From assembly GCA_016765335.1 (NCBI GenBank), contig JAESQE010000346.1, positions 3,687 through 10,061 on the forward strand: DNA of 6,375 nt. The letters run 5' to 3'. Each line of letters opens with the position of its first letter. Within the stretch, counting starts at the first letter, position 1. The notes under the pieces were generated by a model. It was not told the DNA's origin and did not search any database. It was given only the letters and a program-made list of their open reading frames with translations. This DNA comes from Planctomycetaceae bacterium. Its GTDB lineage: Bacteria > Planctomycetota > Planctomycetia > Planctomycetales > Planctomycetaceae. The position numbers were made by a program, and so were the translations under genes. This document shows, piece by piece, positions 1 through 6,375 of this stretch.

Positions 1-1262
<1,262 letters not shown>

Positions 1263-1268
1263 GATTGT

Positions 1269-1272
1269 CTCC
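1269..1272 (-). promoter_or_regulatory. Shine-Dalgarno site of aceF
   Basis: On the minus strand GGAG lies 10 nt before the ATG at 1258. The spacing is slightly long but usable, and the site supports this start. It suggests aceF is translated independently and not by coupling to aceE, whose stop is 118 nt away. Confidence 0.6.
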
Positions 1273-1304
1273 GGGTCATCTAATAATTAATAAAATGTAT
1301 GTAT

Positions 1305-1350
1305 CCTGTGAAAACCACAGGCCGTAGGGGCCGCATTGCAGACCCTGCGG
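1305..1350 (-). other. Tandem hairpins in the aceE-aceF intercistronic gap
   Basis: Two adjacent inverted repeats fill the middle of the gap. The first pairs 1305-1310 (CCTGTG) with 1316-1321 (CACAGG) around a 5-nt loop, a perfect 6-bp stem. The second pairs 1322-1329 (CCGTAGGG) with 1343-1350 (CCCTGCGG). Its one imperfect position is a G-U wobble on plus-strand RNA but a C-A mismatch on the minus-strand aceE-aceF transcript. On that transcript an alternative 7-bp pairing (CCGCAGG with CCTGTGG, one wobble, followed by TTTT) competes with the first hairpin. This could be partial termination, an RNA-processing point or an mRNA stabiliser setting the E1:E2 ratio; the sequence does not say which. 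Confidence 0.4.
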
Positions 1351-1376
1351 TTCTAGTAAAATTTTGCCGACGGTTG

Positions 1377-4064
1377 TTACGCGCCGAGCGGATCAACTTT
1401 TTCTGGGTCGATGTTCAGATCTTTCAAAGCTTGTGCAAGGACGGTGCTTGAAAGATGTCCGTCCTCTACCAATCCAACAAGAGTGGTGTAGGTGACAAAC
1501 GCAGCATCGATTTCAAAGTGATGTCGCAGGGCTTCTCGGGTATCGCTACGACCGAATCCATCTGTTCCTAATGTGAGGTAGGTATTAGGAACCCAATCTC
1601 TAATTTGATCAGCAACCAAACGAACATTATCGCTGGATGAAATAATAGGACCATCAACTTCAGCAAGCGATTTTTCAAGGTGTGATTGTCGAGGCTGTTC
1701 GTTAGGGTGCAGTCGGTTCCAGCGTTGAACCGCCCGTGCATCCCGAGTCAGTTCACTGTAACTGGTAATCGACCAGACATCAGATTCGACGTTGTATTTG
1801 TCAGCCAGAATTTGCTGAGCTTCCAGAACACATTGCAGAATCGGGCCTGAACCAAACAGCTGTGGTCGAACAGAAACGGCTGCCTTCTTAACGTCGCTGC
1901 TTTTGAACTTGTACATTCCTTTAAGAATGCCCTCTTCAGAACCTTCGAGCATCGCAGGCATCTCGTACGCGCCATTGTAAACACTCACGTAGTAGAAGAC
2001 ACTCTCGTTTTCCTGATACATTCTTCGCATACCATCTTGAATGATGACACACAATTCGTACCCGTAAGCAGGATCGTAAGAAACCAAATTCGGAACTGTT
2101 GTCGCCATCAACTGAGAATGACCATCCTCGTGTTGAAGTCCTTCACCGTTAAGCGTTGTTCGCCCAGAAGTTCCCCCAACCAGGAATCCTTTGGTTCGAG
2201 AATCAGCAGCCAGCCAAATTAAATCGCCAACGCGCTGGAAACCGAACATGCTGTAGTAGATGTAAAATGGAATCATCTGCACGCCCAGGTTGGCATAAGC
2301 TGTCCCGGCTGCAATGAAGGAAGACATCGCCCCCGCTTCATTAATCCCTTCTTCAAACAGCTGCCCATCCTTGGCCTCTTTGTAGTACATCGTCTGTGCT
2401 CGATCAACAGGTTCGTAAAGCTGGCCTTTGCTCGAATAAATCCCGCACTGTTTGAATAAACCTTCCAGCCCAAAAGTACGGGCCTCATCAGGGATAATGG
2501 GAACAATTCGCTCACCAATTTTCTTATCTTTGAGCAACTTACTGATGATCATCCCAAATATCATTGTGGTAGAAGCTTCTTTGCCGATACTTCTAGCCGT
2601 CGCGTCGTATAAATCTTCCACCGGTGGAATCACAAGCGATTCCGTTGTTGGATTTCGAGCAGGCAAGTAACCGCCCAATTCCTGTTTTCGTTCTTGCAGA
2701 TATTTGTATTCAACGCTGTCTTCTGGGAAGCGGTAGAATGGAGTTTTTTTGACTTCTTCGTCGCTTAGCGGAATCCCGAATCGAGATCGGAATGCGATCA
2801 ACTCTTCTTCGTTTAGTTTTTTCGAGTTGTGTGAGATGTTTCGACCTTCGCCAGCTTCTCCCAGTCCGTAACCTTTAATGGTTTTGGCAAGAATCACTGT
2901 CGGCGAACCTTCGTGGTCTACGGCTGCTCTGTAAGCTGCGTGAACCTTGACCGGATCGTGTCCCCCACGACGCATCTTCTGGAGTTGCTCATCAGAAAGA
3001 TGATCAACCATCTCTTTCAAATCGTCGTCAGCACCGAAGAAGTGATCACGAATGTAGCCACCCGTTTCAACACTGTATTTCTGATACTGCCCATCGACAA
3101 TTTCGCCCATCCGTTTGGCGAGCTTACCATCAGAATCTTTCTCCAGAATAGGGTCCCAATCAGATCCCCAAACTACTTTAATGCAATTCCAGCCAGCACC
3201 TCGGAAGGCTCCTTCGAGTTCCTGAATGATTTTTCCGTTACCGCGAACCGGACCATCAAGCCGCTGCAAATTACAATTTATAACAAACGTTAAATTGTCC
3301 AACTTTTCACGGGAAGCCATTGTTAACGCACCGAGTGTTTCCGGTTCGTCACATTCGCCATCTCCCACAAACGCCCACACGCGAGATTGACTCGTATCGA
3401 TAATTCCACGGTGTTCCAGATACCGCAAGAATCGTGCATGGTAAATCGCAGTGATTGGCCCTAAGCCCATCGATACGGTTGGGAACTGCCAGAAGTCAGG
3501 CATTAACCAGGGATGCGGATAAGAAGAAAGGCCTTCGCCACGAGGAATCTCTCGTCGAAAGCGATTCAAATGCGATTCTTCCAGACGACCTTCAACAAAC
3601 GCACGAGCATACATTCCAGGTGAAGCATGGCCCTGAAAGTAAATCATGTCACCGGTGTGGTCTTCAGTTCGTGCATGAAAGAAGTGATTTTGCCCCACTT
3701 CGTACAAGGTTGCAGAAGAAGCAAATGTTGAAATGTGCCCGCCGAGTCCATCGAACTTTTTATTCGTGCCGTGGACCATTGCCATGGCGTTCCAGCGAAT
3801 GATACTTTTGATTCGACGTTCGATCTCCTGATTACCAGGATAAACCGGTTGATCTTCAGGAGAAATTGTATTGATGTAAGGAGTCGTTGCAGAAAACGGC
3901 AACATCACTCCACGGTGATAAGCTCGTTCTCGCAAGTTGACGAGTAATTGAGTAACTCGCTCGGGACCGTATCGGCGAATGACGTCCTCAAGCGAATCGT
4001 ACCATTCTTCCAGTTCGGCTGGATCAATCCCAGCTAAGACTCCATCAGTAATTGCAGTTGGCAT
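1377..4064 (-). CDS. aceE: Pyruvate dehydrogenase E1 component, homodimeric AceE type
   Basis: Thiamine-diphosphate enzyme that decarboxylates pyruvate and reductively acetylates the E2 lipoyl arm in the cytoplasmic pyruvate dehydrogenase complex. The protein is 895 aa from the chosen ATG, against 887 for E. coli AceE, and is colinear with it as I recall that sequence. Visible landmarks (895-aa numbering): GGH His110 and YFQGH His146 near the active site; the ThDP/Mg motif GDGECDEPE from 234, with INCN at 262-265; the loop NISHNSKK with His412 (E. coli His407); PDEARTFG; GINEAG with Glu576, the presumed cofactor-activating Glu (E. coli Glu571); and FYIYYSMFGFQR, GGTSGRTTLNGEGLQHEDG and LGTDGFGRSDTRE towards the C-terminus. 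The frame stays open upstream to an ATG at 4112 and a TTG at 4127. I prefer 4064 because the next residues (DPAELEEWYDSLEDVI) match the family N-terminus, although no clear Shine-Dalgarno precedes it. First gene of the aceE-aceF pair; the candidate promoter is about 90 nt upstream. Confidence 0.97.
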   Translation of the reverse strand: MPTAITDGVLAGIDPAELEEWYDSLEDVIRRYGPERVTQLLVNLRERAYHRGVMLPFSATTPYINTISPEDQPVYPGNQEIERRIKSIIRWNAMAMVHGTNKKFDGLGGHISTFASSATLYEVGQNHFFHARTEDHTGDMIYFQGHASPGMYARAFVEGRLEESHLNRFRREIPRGEGLSSYPHPWLMPDFWQFPTVSMGLGPITAIYHARFLRYLEHRGIIDTSQSRVWAFVGDGECDEPETLGALTMASREKLDNLTFVINCNLQRLDGPVRGNGKIIQELEGAFRGAGWNCIKVVWGSDWDPILEKDSDGKLAKRMGEIVDGQYQKYSVETGGYIRDHFFGADDDLKEMVDHLSDEQLQKMRRGGHDPVKVHAAYRAAVDHEGSPTVILAKTIKGYGLGEAGEGRNISHNSKKLNEEELIAFRSRFGIPLSDEEVKKTPFYRFPEDSVEYKYLQERKQELGGYLPARNPTTESLVIPPVEDLYDATARSIGKEASTTMIFGMIISKLLKDKKIGERIVPIIPDEARTFGLEGLFKQCGIYSSKGQLYEPVDRAQTMYYKEAKDGQLFEEGINEAGAMSSFIAAGTAYANLGVQMIPFYIYYSMFGFQRVGDLIWLAADSRTKGFLVGGTSGRTTLNGEGLQHEDGHSQLMATTVPNLVSYDPAYGYELCVIIQDGMRRMYQENESVFYYVSVYNGAYEMPAMLEGSEEGILKGMYKFKSSDVKKAAVSVRPQLFGSGPILQCVLEAQQILADKYNVESDVWSITSYSELTRDARAVQRWNRLHPNEQPRQSHLEKSLAEVDGPIISSSDNVRLVADQIRDWVPNTYLTLGTDGFGRSDTREALRHHFEIDAAFVTYTTLVGLVEDGHLSSTVLAQALKDLNIDPEKVDPLGA

Positions 4065-4150
4065 AATTTCAGATTCATCATAAAGAAAAAAGTTGGAGCA
4101 CTGTGCGTTCATCCCAACGCATCTCAACGGGATTTACGCCTTCCAGCAGG

Positions 4151-4156
4151 ATTATA
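4151..4156 (-). promoter_or_regulatory. Candidate -10 box for aceE
   Basis: A perfect TATAAT on the minus strand lies 87 nt before the aceE ATG. No good TTGACA-like -35 sits 16-18 nt upstream; the sequence there is GC-rich (around TCCCGC). Initiation would fall near 4144, giving a leader of roughly 80 nt, or about 32 nt if the ATG at 4112 is the real start. Position and strand fit, but a lone hexamer in an AT-rich spacer could be chance. Confidence 0.4.
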
Positions 4157-4591
4157 GTGAATTTCTACCGTCGGCGGGAGTCATAATCCCTGTTCACCGT
4201 CCCTGATTTCTCAAGGCTTGCACTGGTTACTGTCTCCTTGGGAGCAATCGTTATAACTGCATTGTGGTGTTTAAGCTTTGTATTAAGTGTATTCCCTATG
4301 TTTCGAAGACCCCTGTTTTTTTTAAACTTCCTGTTTTTACTATCTTTTCATGTGCTGTTTATTAAAACTCCGTGCATATATGTTACACGGAAGTTACATC
4401 TGCGTTTTTGTCTGAACGGTGTTTGAATGATGTATTCATGCCTATCGAGTTTTCTTTTTTGTCAGCAATGCTGTGATGTGCAGGGCTACTTGTGACATAT
4501 AAGATTGCGTAAAGTGATTTAAGTGGCTATTATGTTTCCGGGAGAGGCTGGAATTCTACAAAAGTCCAAAGCAGTTGTACTTATTTCTTTG
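4157..4591. other. Intergenic spacer between divergent aceE and sigma gene, no gene seen
   Basis: About 430 bp with no supportable gene. It is T-rich on the plus strand (around 4317-4360), which creates a hydrophobic frame that I do not believe. A small inverted repeat, TCCGTG (4369-4374) with CACGGA (4386-4391) around an 11-bp spacer, has the size of a protein-binding site but no recognised owner. The candidate sigma-gene promoter at 4505-4533 is listed separately. Confidence 0.6.
4505..4533 (+). promoter_or_regulatory. Candidate sigma-70-type promoter for the sigma gene
   Basis: TTGCGT (4505-4510) and TATTAT (4528-4533) are separated by exactly 17 bp. The -10 matches the consensus at 5 of 6 positions and the -35 at only the first three. 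Transcription would begin near 4540 and pass through the 155-bp palindrome before reaching the gene at 4804, giving a leader of about 260 nt. A promoter closer to the gene, in 4747-4790, cannot be excluded; I saw no good match there. Confidence 0.35.
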
Positions 4592-4746
4592 GGCTTTACG
4601 TTTAGGGAGCCGCTATTAATTCAAAATTTATTACGAGCCGGAGGGTAGACATTCTTGTCTGCCTTGTATTAAAGCAGACTCAAGCGAAACAGACAGGAAT
4701 GTCTGTACTCCCTTTGAATTAATAGAAGTACCCTAAACGTAAAGCC
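4592..4746. repeat. 155-bp nested near-palindromic repeat, possible MITE or REP-like element
   Basis: Three concentric paired blocks share one centre. Outer: 4592-4607 (GGCTTTACGTTTAGGG) with 4731-4746, a perfect 16 bp. Middle: 4613-4625 (CTATTAATTCAAA) with 4713-4725, a perfect 13 bp, separated from the outer block by 5 unpaired bases on each side. Inner: 4647-4661 (AGACATTCTTGTCTG) with 4690-4704, 15 bp with one T-G wobble. Each inner arm is itself a small palindrome (AGACA, 4 nt, TGTCT). Within the loop, GTCTGC (4657-4662) can alternatively pair with GCAGAC (4674-4679). No coding capacity is visible. The length and perfect outer ends fit a small non-autonomous element or a structured dispersed repeat. 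It ends 57 bp before the sigma start codon. Confidence 0.8.
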
Positions 4747-4792
4747 ACCCAGGCAGTTGTAAACAGAGCGAGCAGATTCAAATTTTGAGGTG

Positions 4793-4797
4793 AGAGG
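4793..4797 (+). promoter_or_regulatory. Ribosome binding site of the sigma gene
   Basis: AGAGG followed by 6 nt and the ATG at 4804, inside a longer purine run (GAGGTGAGAGGAAAA). This is the clearest Shine-Dalgarno in the window and fixes the start of the sigma gene. Confidence 0.75.
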
Positions 4798-4803
4798 AAA
4801 AGC

Positions 4804-5754
4804 ATGATTTCTGAATATGAAATCCCTGGATTAGAAAAGGAGATCAACCCAGGATCGCCAGTAGAATTTGTAGCAGGATGTGAATTTGACGATTTGTCTC
4901 AAGAGGAGTCTTTTCTTAGCCCGGCTGCGGGTTTGGAATCTGTTGACCGATCTGGGTACCAGTCAAATGTGACCGATTCGGTTCCACCAGGCACCTCTGA
5001 TATGTTCTCTTGCCTTTATGCAGCCGAGCTTTTGACTGTTAAGCAAGAGTATCATTTGTTTCGCAAGATGAATTATTTGAGATACCTTGCAGAGCAAATT
5101 AGAAAAAACCCTCCGGGAAAGGAATCCAATAATGATTTTCGAATTGGTCAGCCCAGAGAACAAGGGAATCCTGGTCAGCAATTTCAAGCGAATTTGTGTG
5201 TTGCGTTATCAATTAGAAATTACATTGTTACTGCGAATTTGCGACTGGTTATTTCAATTGCAAAAAAACTGGTCGATGCAAATAATTCGTTGGAGGATTT
5301 ATTTGCACAGGGGAATGTTCCATTAATTCGAGCTGTCGAAATTTTTGATTTTGAGCGAGGGATCAGATTCAGCACTTATGCAACCTGGGCAGTGCGAAAT
5401 CATTTGTATCGAATTACCAAAAAATCTCGAAAGCACCATCAAAGTTTTGTGACAGGTGATACGGGATACTTCGAAGGCTGCCGGGATAGACGAGCCACGA
5501 AAGCTGATTCTGAAGCCACTCAGCTTAATGTTTTCCGAATGCTTGAATCAGTGATTCACAAGCTTTCGGATCGAGATCAAATAATCGTCAGCGAGCGATT
5601 TGGGCTGTTTGATGCAGGCTCTTCTCCCAGAACCTTTCGAGAAATTGGTGTCTCGCTGGGCATCAGCACAGAAAGAGTTCGGCAACTTCTGCATCGCAGT
5701 TTAGAAAGACTGCAAGGCTATTTGGACGAACATGATTTAGAACTGCGTCTGTAA
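4804..5754 (+). CDS. Sigma-70 family RNA polymerase sigma factor lacking region 3
   Basis: Predicted to bind core RNA polymerase and direct it to a subset of promoters. 316 aa: an acidic N-terminus of about 70 residues without a recognised domain; a region 1.2-like segment (about 73-100, beginning AELLTVKQEYHLF); region 2 (about 144-210: NLRLVISIAKKL, DLFAQGNVPLIRAVEIFDF, RFSTYATWAVRNHLYR); a 35-40 residue linker where region 3 should be; and region 4 (about 246-308) with a helix-turn-helix (REIGVSLGISTERVRQLL). Compared with E. coli sigma-70, core-contact positions Gln406 and Glu407 read Ala and Gln. In the -10 reading segment Trp434 reads Ala, Gln437 reads Asn199 and Thr440 reads Tyr202; Trp433, Arg436 and Arg441 are kept. 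In region 4.2 Arg584 reads Thr289, while Glu585, Arg588 and Gln589 are kept. It is neither a housekeeping RpoD nor a typical ECF factor. No anti-sigma gene is adjacent. It is convergent with rpoN. Target promoters are unknown. Confidence 0.9.
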   Translation: MISEYEIPGLEKEINPGSPVEFVAGCEFDDLSQEESFLSPAAGLESVDRSGYQSNVTDSVPPGTSDMFSCLYAAELLTVKQEYHLFRKMNYLRYLAEQIRKNPPGKESNNDFRIGQPREQGNPGQQFQANLCVALSIRNYIVTANLRLVISIAKKLVDANNSLEDLFAQGNVPLIRAVEIFDFERGIRFSTYATWAVRNHLYRITKKSRKHHQSFVTGDTGYFEGCRDRRATKADSEATQLNVFRMLESVIHKLSDRDQIIVSERFGLFDAGSSPRTFREIGVSLGISTERVRQLLHRSLERLQGYLDEHDLELRL

Positions 5755-5756
5755 AT

Positions 5757-5774
5757 AGTCGGTCCTGAAAAACT
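5757..5774 (+). repeat. Left terminal inverted repeat of the 416-bp element
   Basis: Reads AGTCGGTCCTGAAAAACT. It equals the reverse complement of 6155-6172 except at the sixth base (G against A). It starts 2 bp after the sigma stop codon and is directly preceded by AAAT. Confidence 0.75.
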
Positions 5775-6020
5775 ATTTTGGATCTAGTCTGATGGGCAAT
5801 ATAGTTGGAGATTGGAGTGTTAACATTTCCACGGTTTTTGCCTGTTCGTGTTCGAAACCTGGCAATTTGAGTCACGCATGAAGCCGAAATTCTACACCAA
5901 AATCAATGAACTCCTGCGTACACGATCGATCTTGGCATCTCCTTCGAGAGGGCGAGGCGGCTGCCGAACCGTTTTCTATTACGGATCATACTTTTTCTCA
6001 ATCATTGTTTCTTCTTTTCT

Positions 6021-6085
6021 TTCTTTGTGTATTAGTGACTTGGTGGTAAAAAACAGGAACCACTAAGTCTCAAAGACACGAAGAA
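6021..6085. repeat. Long imperfect hairpin built from octamer repeats
   Basis: The arms 6021-6047 and 6059-6085 are 27 bp each, complementary at 22 positions, around an 11-nt A-rich loop (6048-6058). The right arm reads as three consecutive octamers, CACTAAGT, CTCAAAGA and CACGAAGA, variants of CACNAAGN. Similar CAC-AAG octamer strings are, from memory, common in intergenic DNA of several environmental phyla; their role is unknown to me. The hairpin sits inside the 416-bp element and has no T-tract on the plus strand, so it is not an obvious terminator for the sigma gene. Confidence 0.65.
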
Positions 6086-6087
6086 AA

Positions 6088-6116
6088 TTAGTGGATGCAC
6101 AATCTGGTTCCACTAA
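6088..6116 (-). terminator. rpoN: Candidate rho-independent terminator for rpoN
   Basis: Perfect 8-bp inverted repeat TTAGTGGA (6088-6095) with TCCACTAA (6109-6116), loop 13 nt, followed on the minus strand by TTTTCTT. It begins 74 nt after the rpoN stop. The stem has only three G-C pairs and the T-run is interrupted, so efficiency is doubtful. It lies inside the candidate mobile element, which would then supply the rpoN transcript end. Confidence 0.35.
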
Positions 6117-6154
6117 AAATTCAGAAACTCCTGCTCCCGTCCCCCACTCCGATG

Positions 6155-6172
6155 AGTTTTTCAGGATCGACT
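6155..6172 (-). repeat. Right terminal inverted repeat of the 416-bp element
   Basis: On the minus strand reads AGTCGATCCTGAAAAACT, 17/18 identical to the left terminus, and is directly followed on the plus strand by AAAT (6173-6176). It lies 17 bp from the rpoN stop codon. Confidence 0.75.
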
Positions 6173-6189
6173 AAATACACGAATGCGTA

Positions 6190-6375
6190 TCAGTAAGTTT
6201 TTCGCTTGCGAGAGGAAGGGATATTCATCGCTTCACGGTATTTTGCAATTGTCCTGCGAGCTAATTTGTAGCCATATTTAGCCATTTCGCCAACCAATGC
6301 ATCATCACTAAGTGGTTTTTGTTTGTTTTCTCCGTCGATAACTTCCTGCATCTTTAAGCGAATTTTCTGCCAGGA
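6190..6375 (-). CDS. rpoN: RNA polymerase sigma-54 factor, C-terminal 61 residues (5' part outside the window)
   Basis: Sigma-54 recognises -24/-12 promoters and needs an ATP-driven enhancer-binding activator to open DNA. Only the C-terminus is present, from [10 protein letters not shown] through the TGA at 6190-6192. It shows the segment [20 protein letters not shown] followed by the diagnostic RpoN box ARRTIAKYR (bases 6235-6261), the helix that reads the -24 element, then the usual short tail ([14 protein letters not shown]). This matches the end of the family in sequence and position, so the gene appears intact at this end. It is convergent with the sigma-70 family gene at 4804-5754. The 435-bp gap between the two stops is mostly the 416-bp candidate element. 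Confidence 0.95.
   Translation of the reverse strand, partial: SWQKIRLKMQEVIDGENKQKPLSDDALVGEMAKYGYKLARRTIAKYREAMNIPSSRKRKTY

Larger units (their letters stand above)
5757..6172. mobile_element. Candidate non-autonomous mobile element (416 bp, inverted ends, AAAT target duplication)
   Basis: The ends are 18-bp inverted repeats matching at 17 positions, oriented as expected for transposon termini. Immediately outside, AAAT occurs on both sides (5753-5756 and 6173-6176), as a 4-bp target-site duplication would. The left AAAT overlaps the TAA stop of the sigma gene, so the stop survives. Deleting the element and one AAAT leaves a 15-bp gap between the sigma and rpoN stop codons, a natural spacing for convergent genes. 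The interior has no transposase. The only open frame of note (62 residues from an ATG at 5878, ending at 6066) is unrecognised and lacks a ribosome binding site, so I do not call it. The interior also holds two stem-loops (6021-6085 and 6088-6116). I do not recognise the family. Confidence 0.65.

Noticed and set aside
2913..3802. Plus-strand frames of 126 and 115 residues opposite aceE
   Set aside because: Antisense shadows of a strongly conserved coding frame, with no recognisable domains.
4065..4127. N-terminal 21-residue extension of AceE (TTG at 4127 or ATG at 4112)
   Set aside because: In frame but not like the family N-terminus. Kept only as an alternative start, since the chosen ATG also lacks a clear Shine-Dalgarno.
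4238..4426. 62-residue hydrophobic open frame
   Set aside because: Starts with TTG, has no ribosome binding site, and its hydrophobicity comes simply from a T-rich spacer.
5753..5778. 7-bp inverted repeat AAATAGT/ACTATTT overlapping the sigma stop codon, as a terminator
   Set aside because: All but one pair are A-T, there is no following T-tract, and it is partly created by the AAAT target and the element terminus.
5840..5870. T-loop-like GTTCGAAACC string as a possible tRNA
   Set aside because: No acceptor stem, D arm or anticodon arm can be built around it on either strand.
5848..6066. 72-residue frame (62 residues from an internal ATG at 5878) inside the 416-bp element
   Set aside because: No family resemblance, no ribosome binding site, and its 3' part runs through the octamer hairpin; more likely non-coding.

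Overview
The window looks like chromosomal DNA of a moderate-GC Gram-negative-type bacterium. A planctomycete is my best guess. That rests on the style of the sigma-70 protein, the RpoN tail ending in IPSSRKRK, the weak Shine-Dalgarno signals and the repeat-bearing intergenic spacers, all compared from memory and not by a database search.

Layout. Bases 1-4064 (minus strand) hold the pyruvate dehydrogenase genes in the order aceE (E1, complete, 4064 to 1377) then aceF (E2, 1258 running off the left edge, 419 residues visible). They are separated by 118 nt carrying two small hairpins. A candidate promoter with a perfect TATAAT lies upstream of aceE at 4151-4156. From 4157 to 4803 there is no convincing gene. 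The left part is AT-rich and mostly featureless apart from a possible plus-strand promoter (4505-4533); the right part is a 155-bp nested near-palindrome (4592-4746). A plus-strand sigma-70 family gene follows (4804-5754, 316 aa, good ribosome binding site). It has regions 1.2, 2 and 4 but no recognisable region 3, and several normally invariant region-2 residues are changed. At the right edge, on the minus strand, is the C-terminal end of rpoN (sigma-54) with the RpoN box.

Most interesting structure. The 435-bp gap between the convergent sigma-70 and rpoN genes is almost entirely one candidate mobile element, 5757-6172 (416 bp). It is bounded by 18-bp terminal inverted repeats (17/18 match) and flanked on both sides by the 4-bp direct repeat AAAT. 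Removing the element and one AAAT leaves the two stop codons 15 bp apart, so the insertion landed exactly on the sigma gene's stop codon without changing its protein. The second repeat, the 155-bp palindrome, sits 57 bp upstream of the same gene, so repeats bracket this sigma gene on both sides.

How the genes work together. AceE and AceF are successive catalytic components of the complex that makes acetyl-CoA from pyruvate; the E3 gene is not in the window. The two sigma factors direct RNA polymerase to different promoter classes. Nothing visible links them functionally to the pyruvate dehydrogenase operon beyond adjacency.
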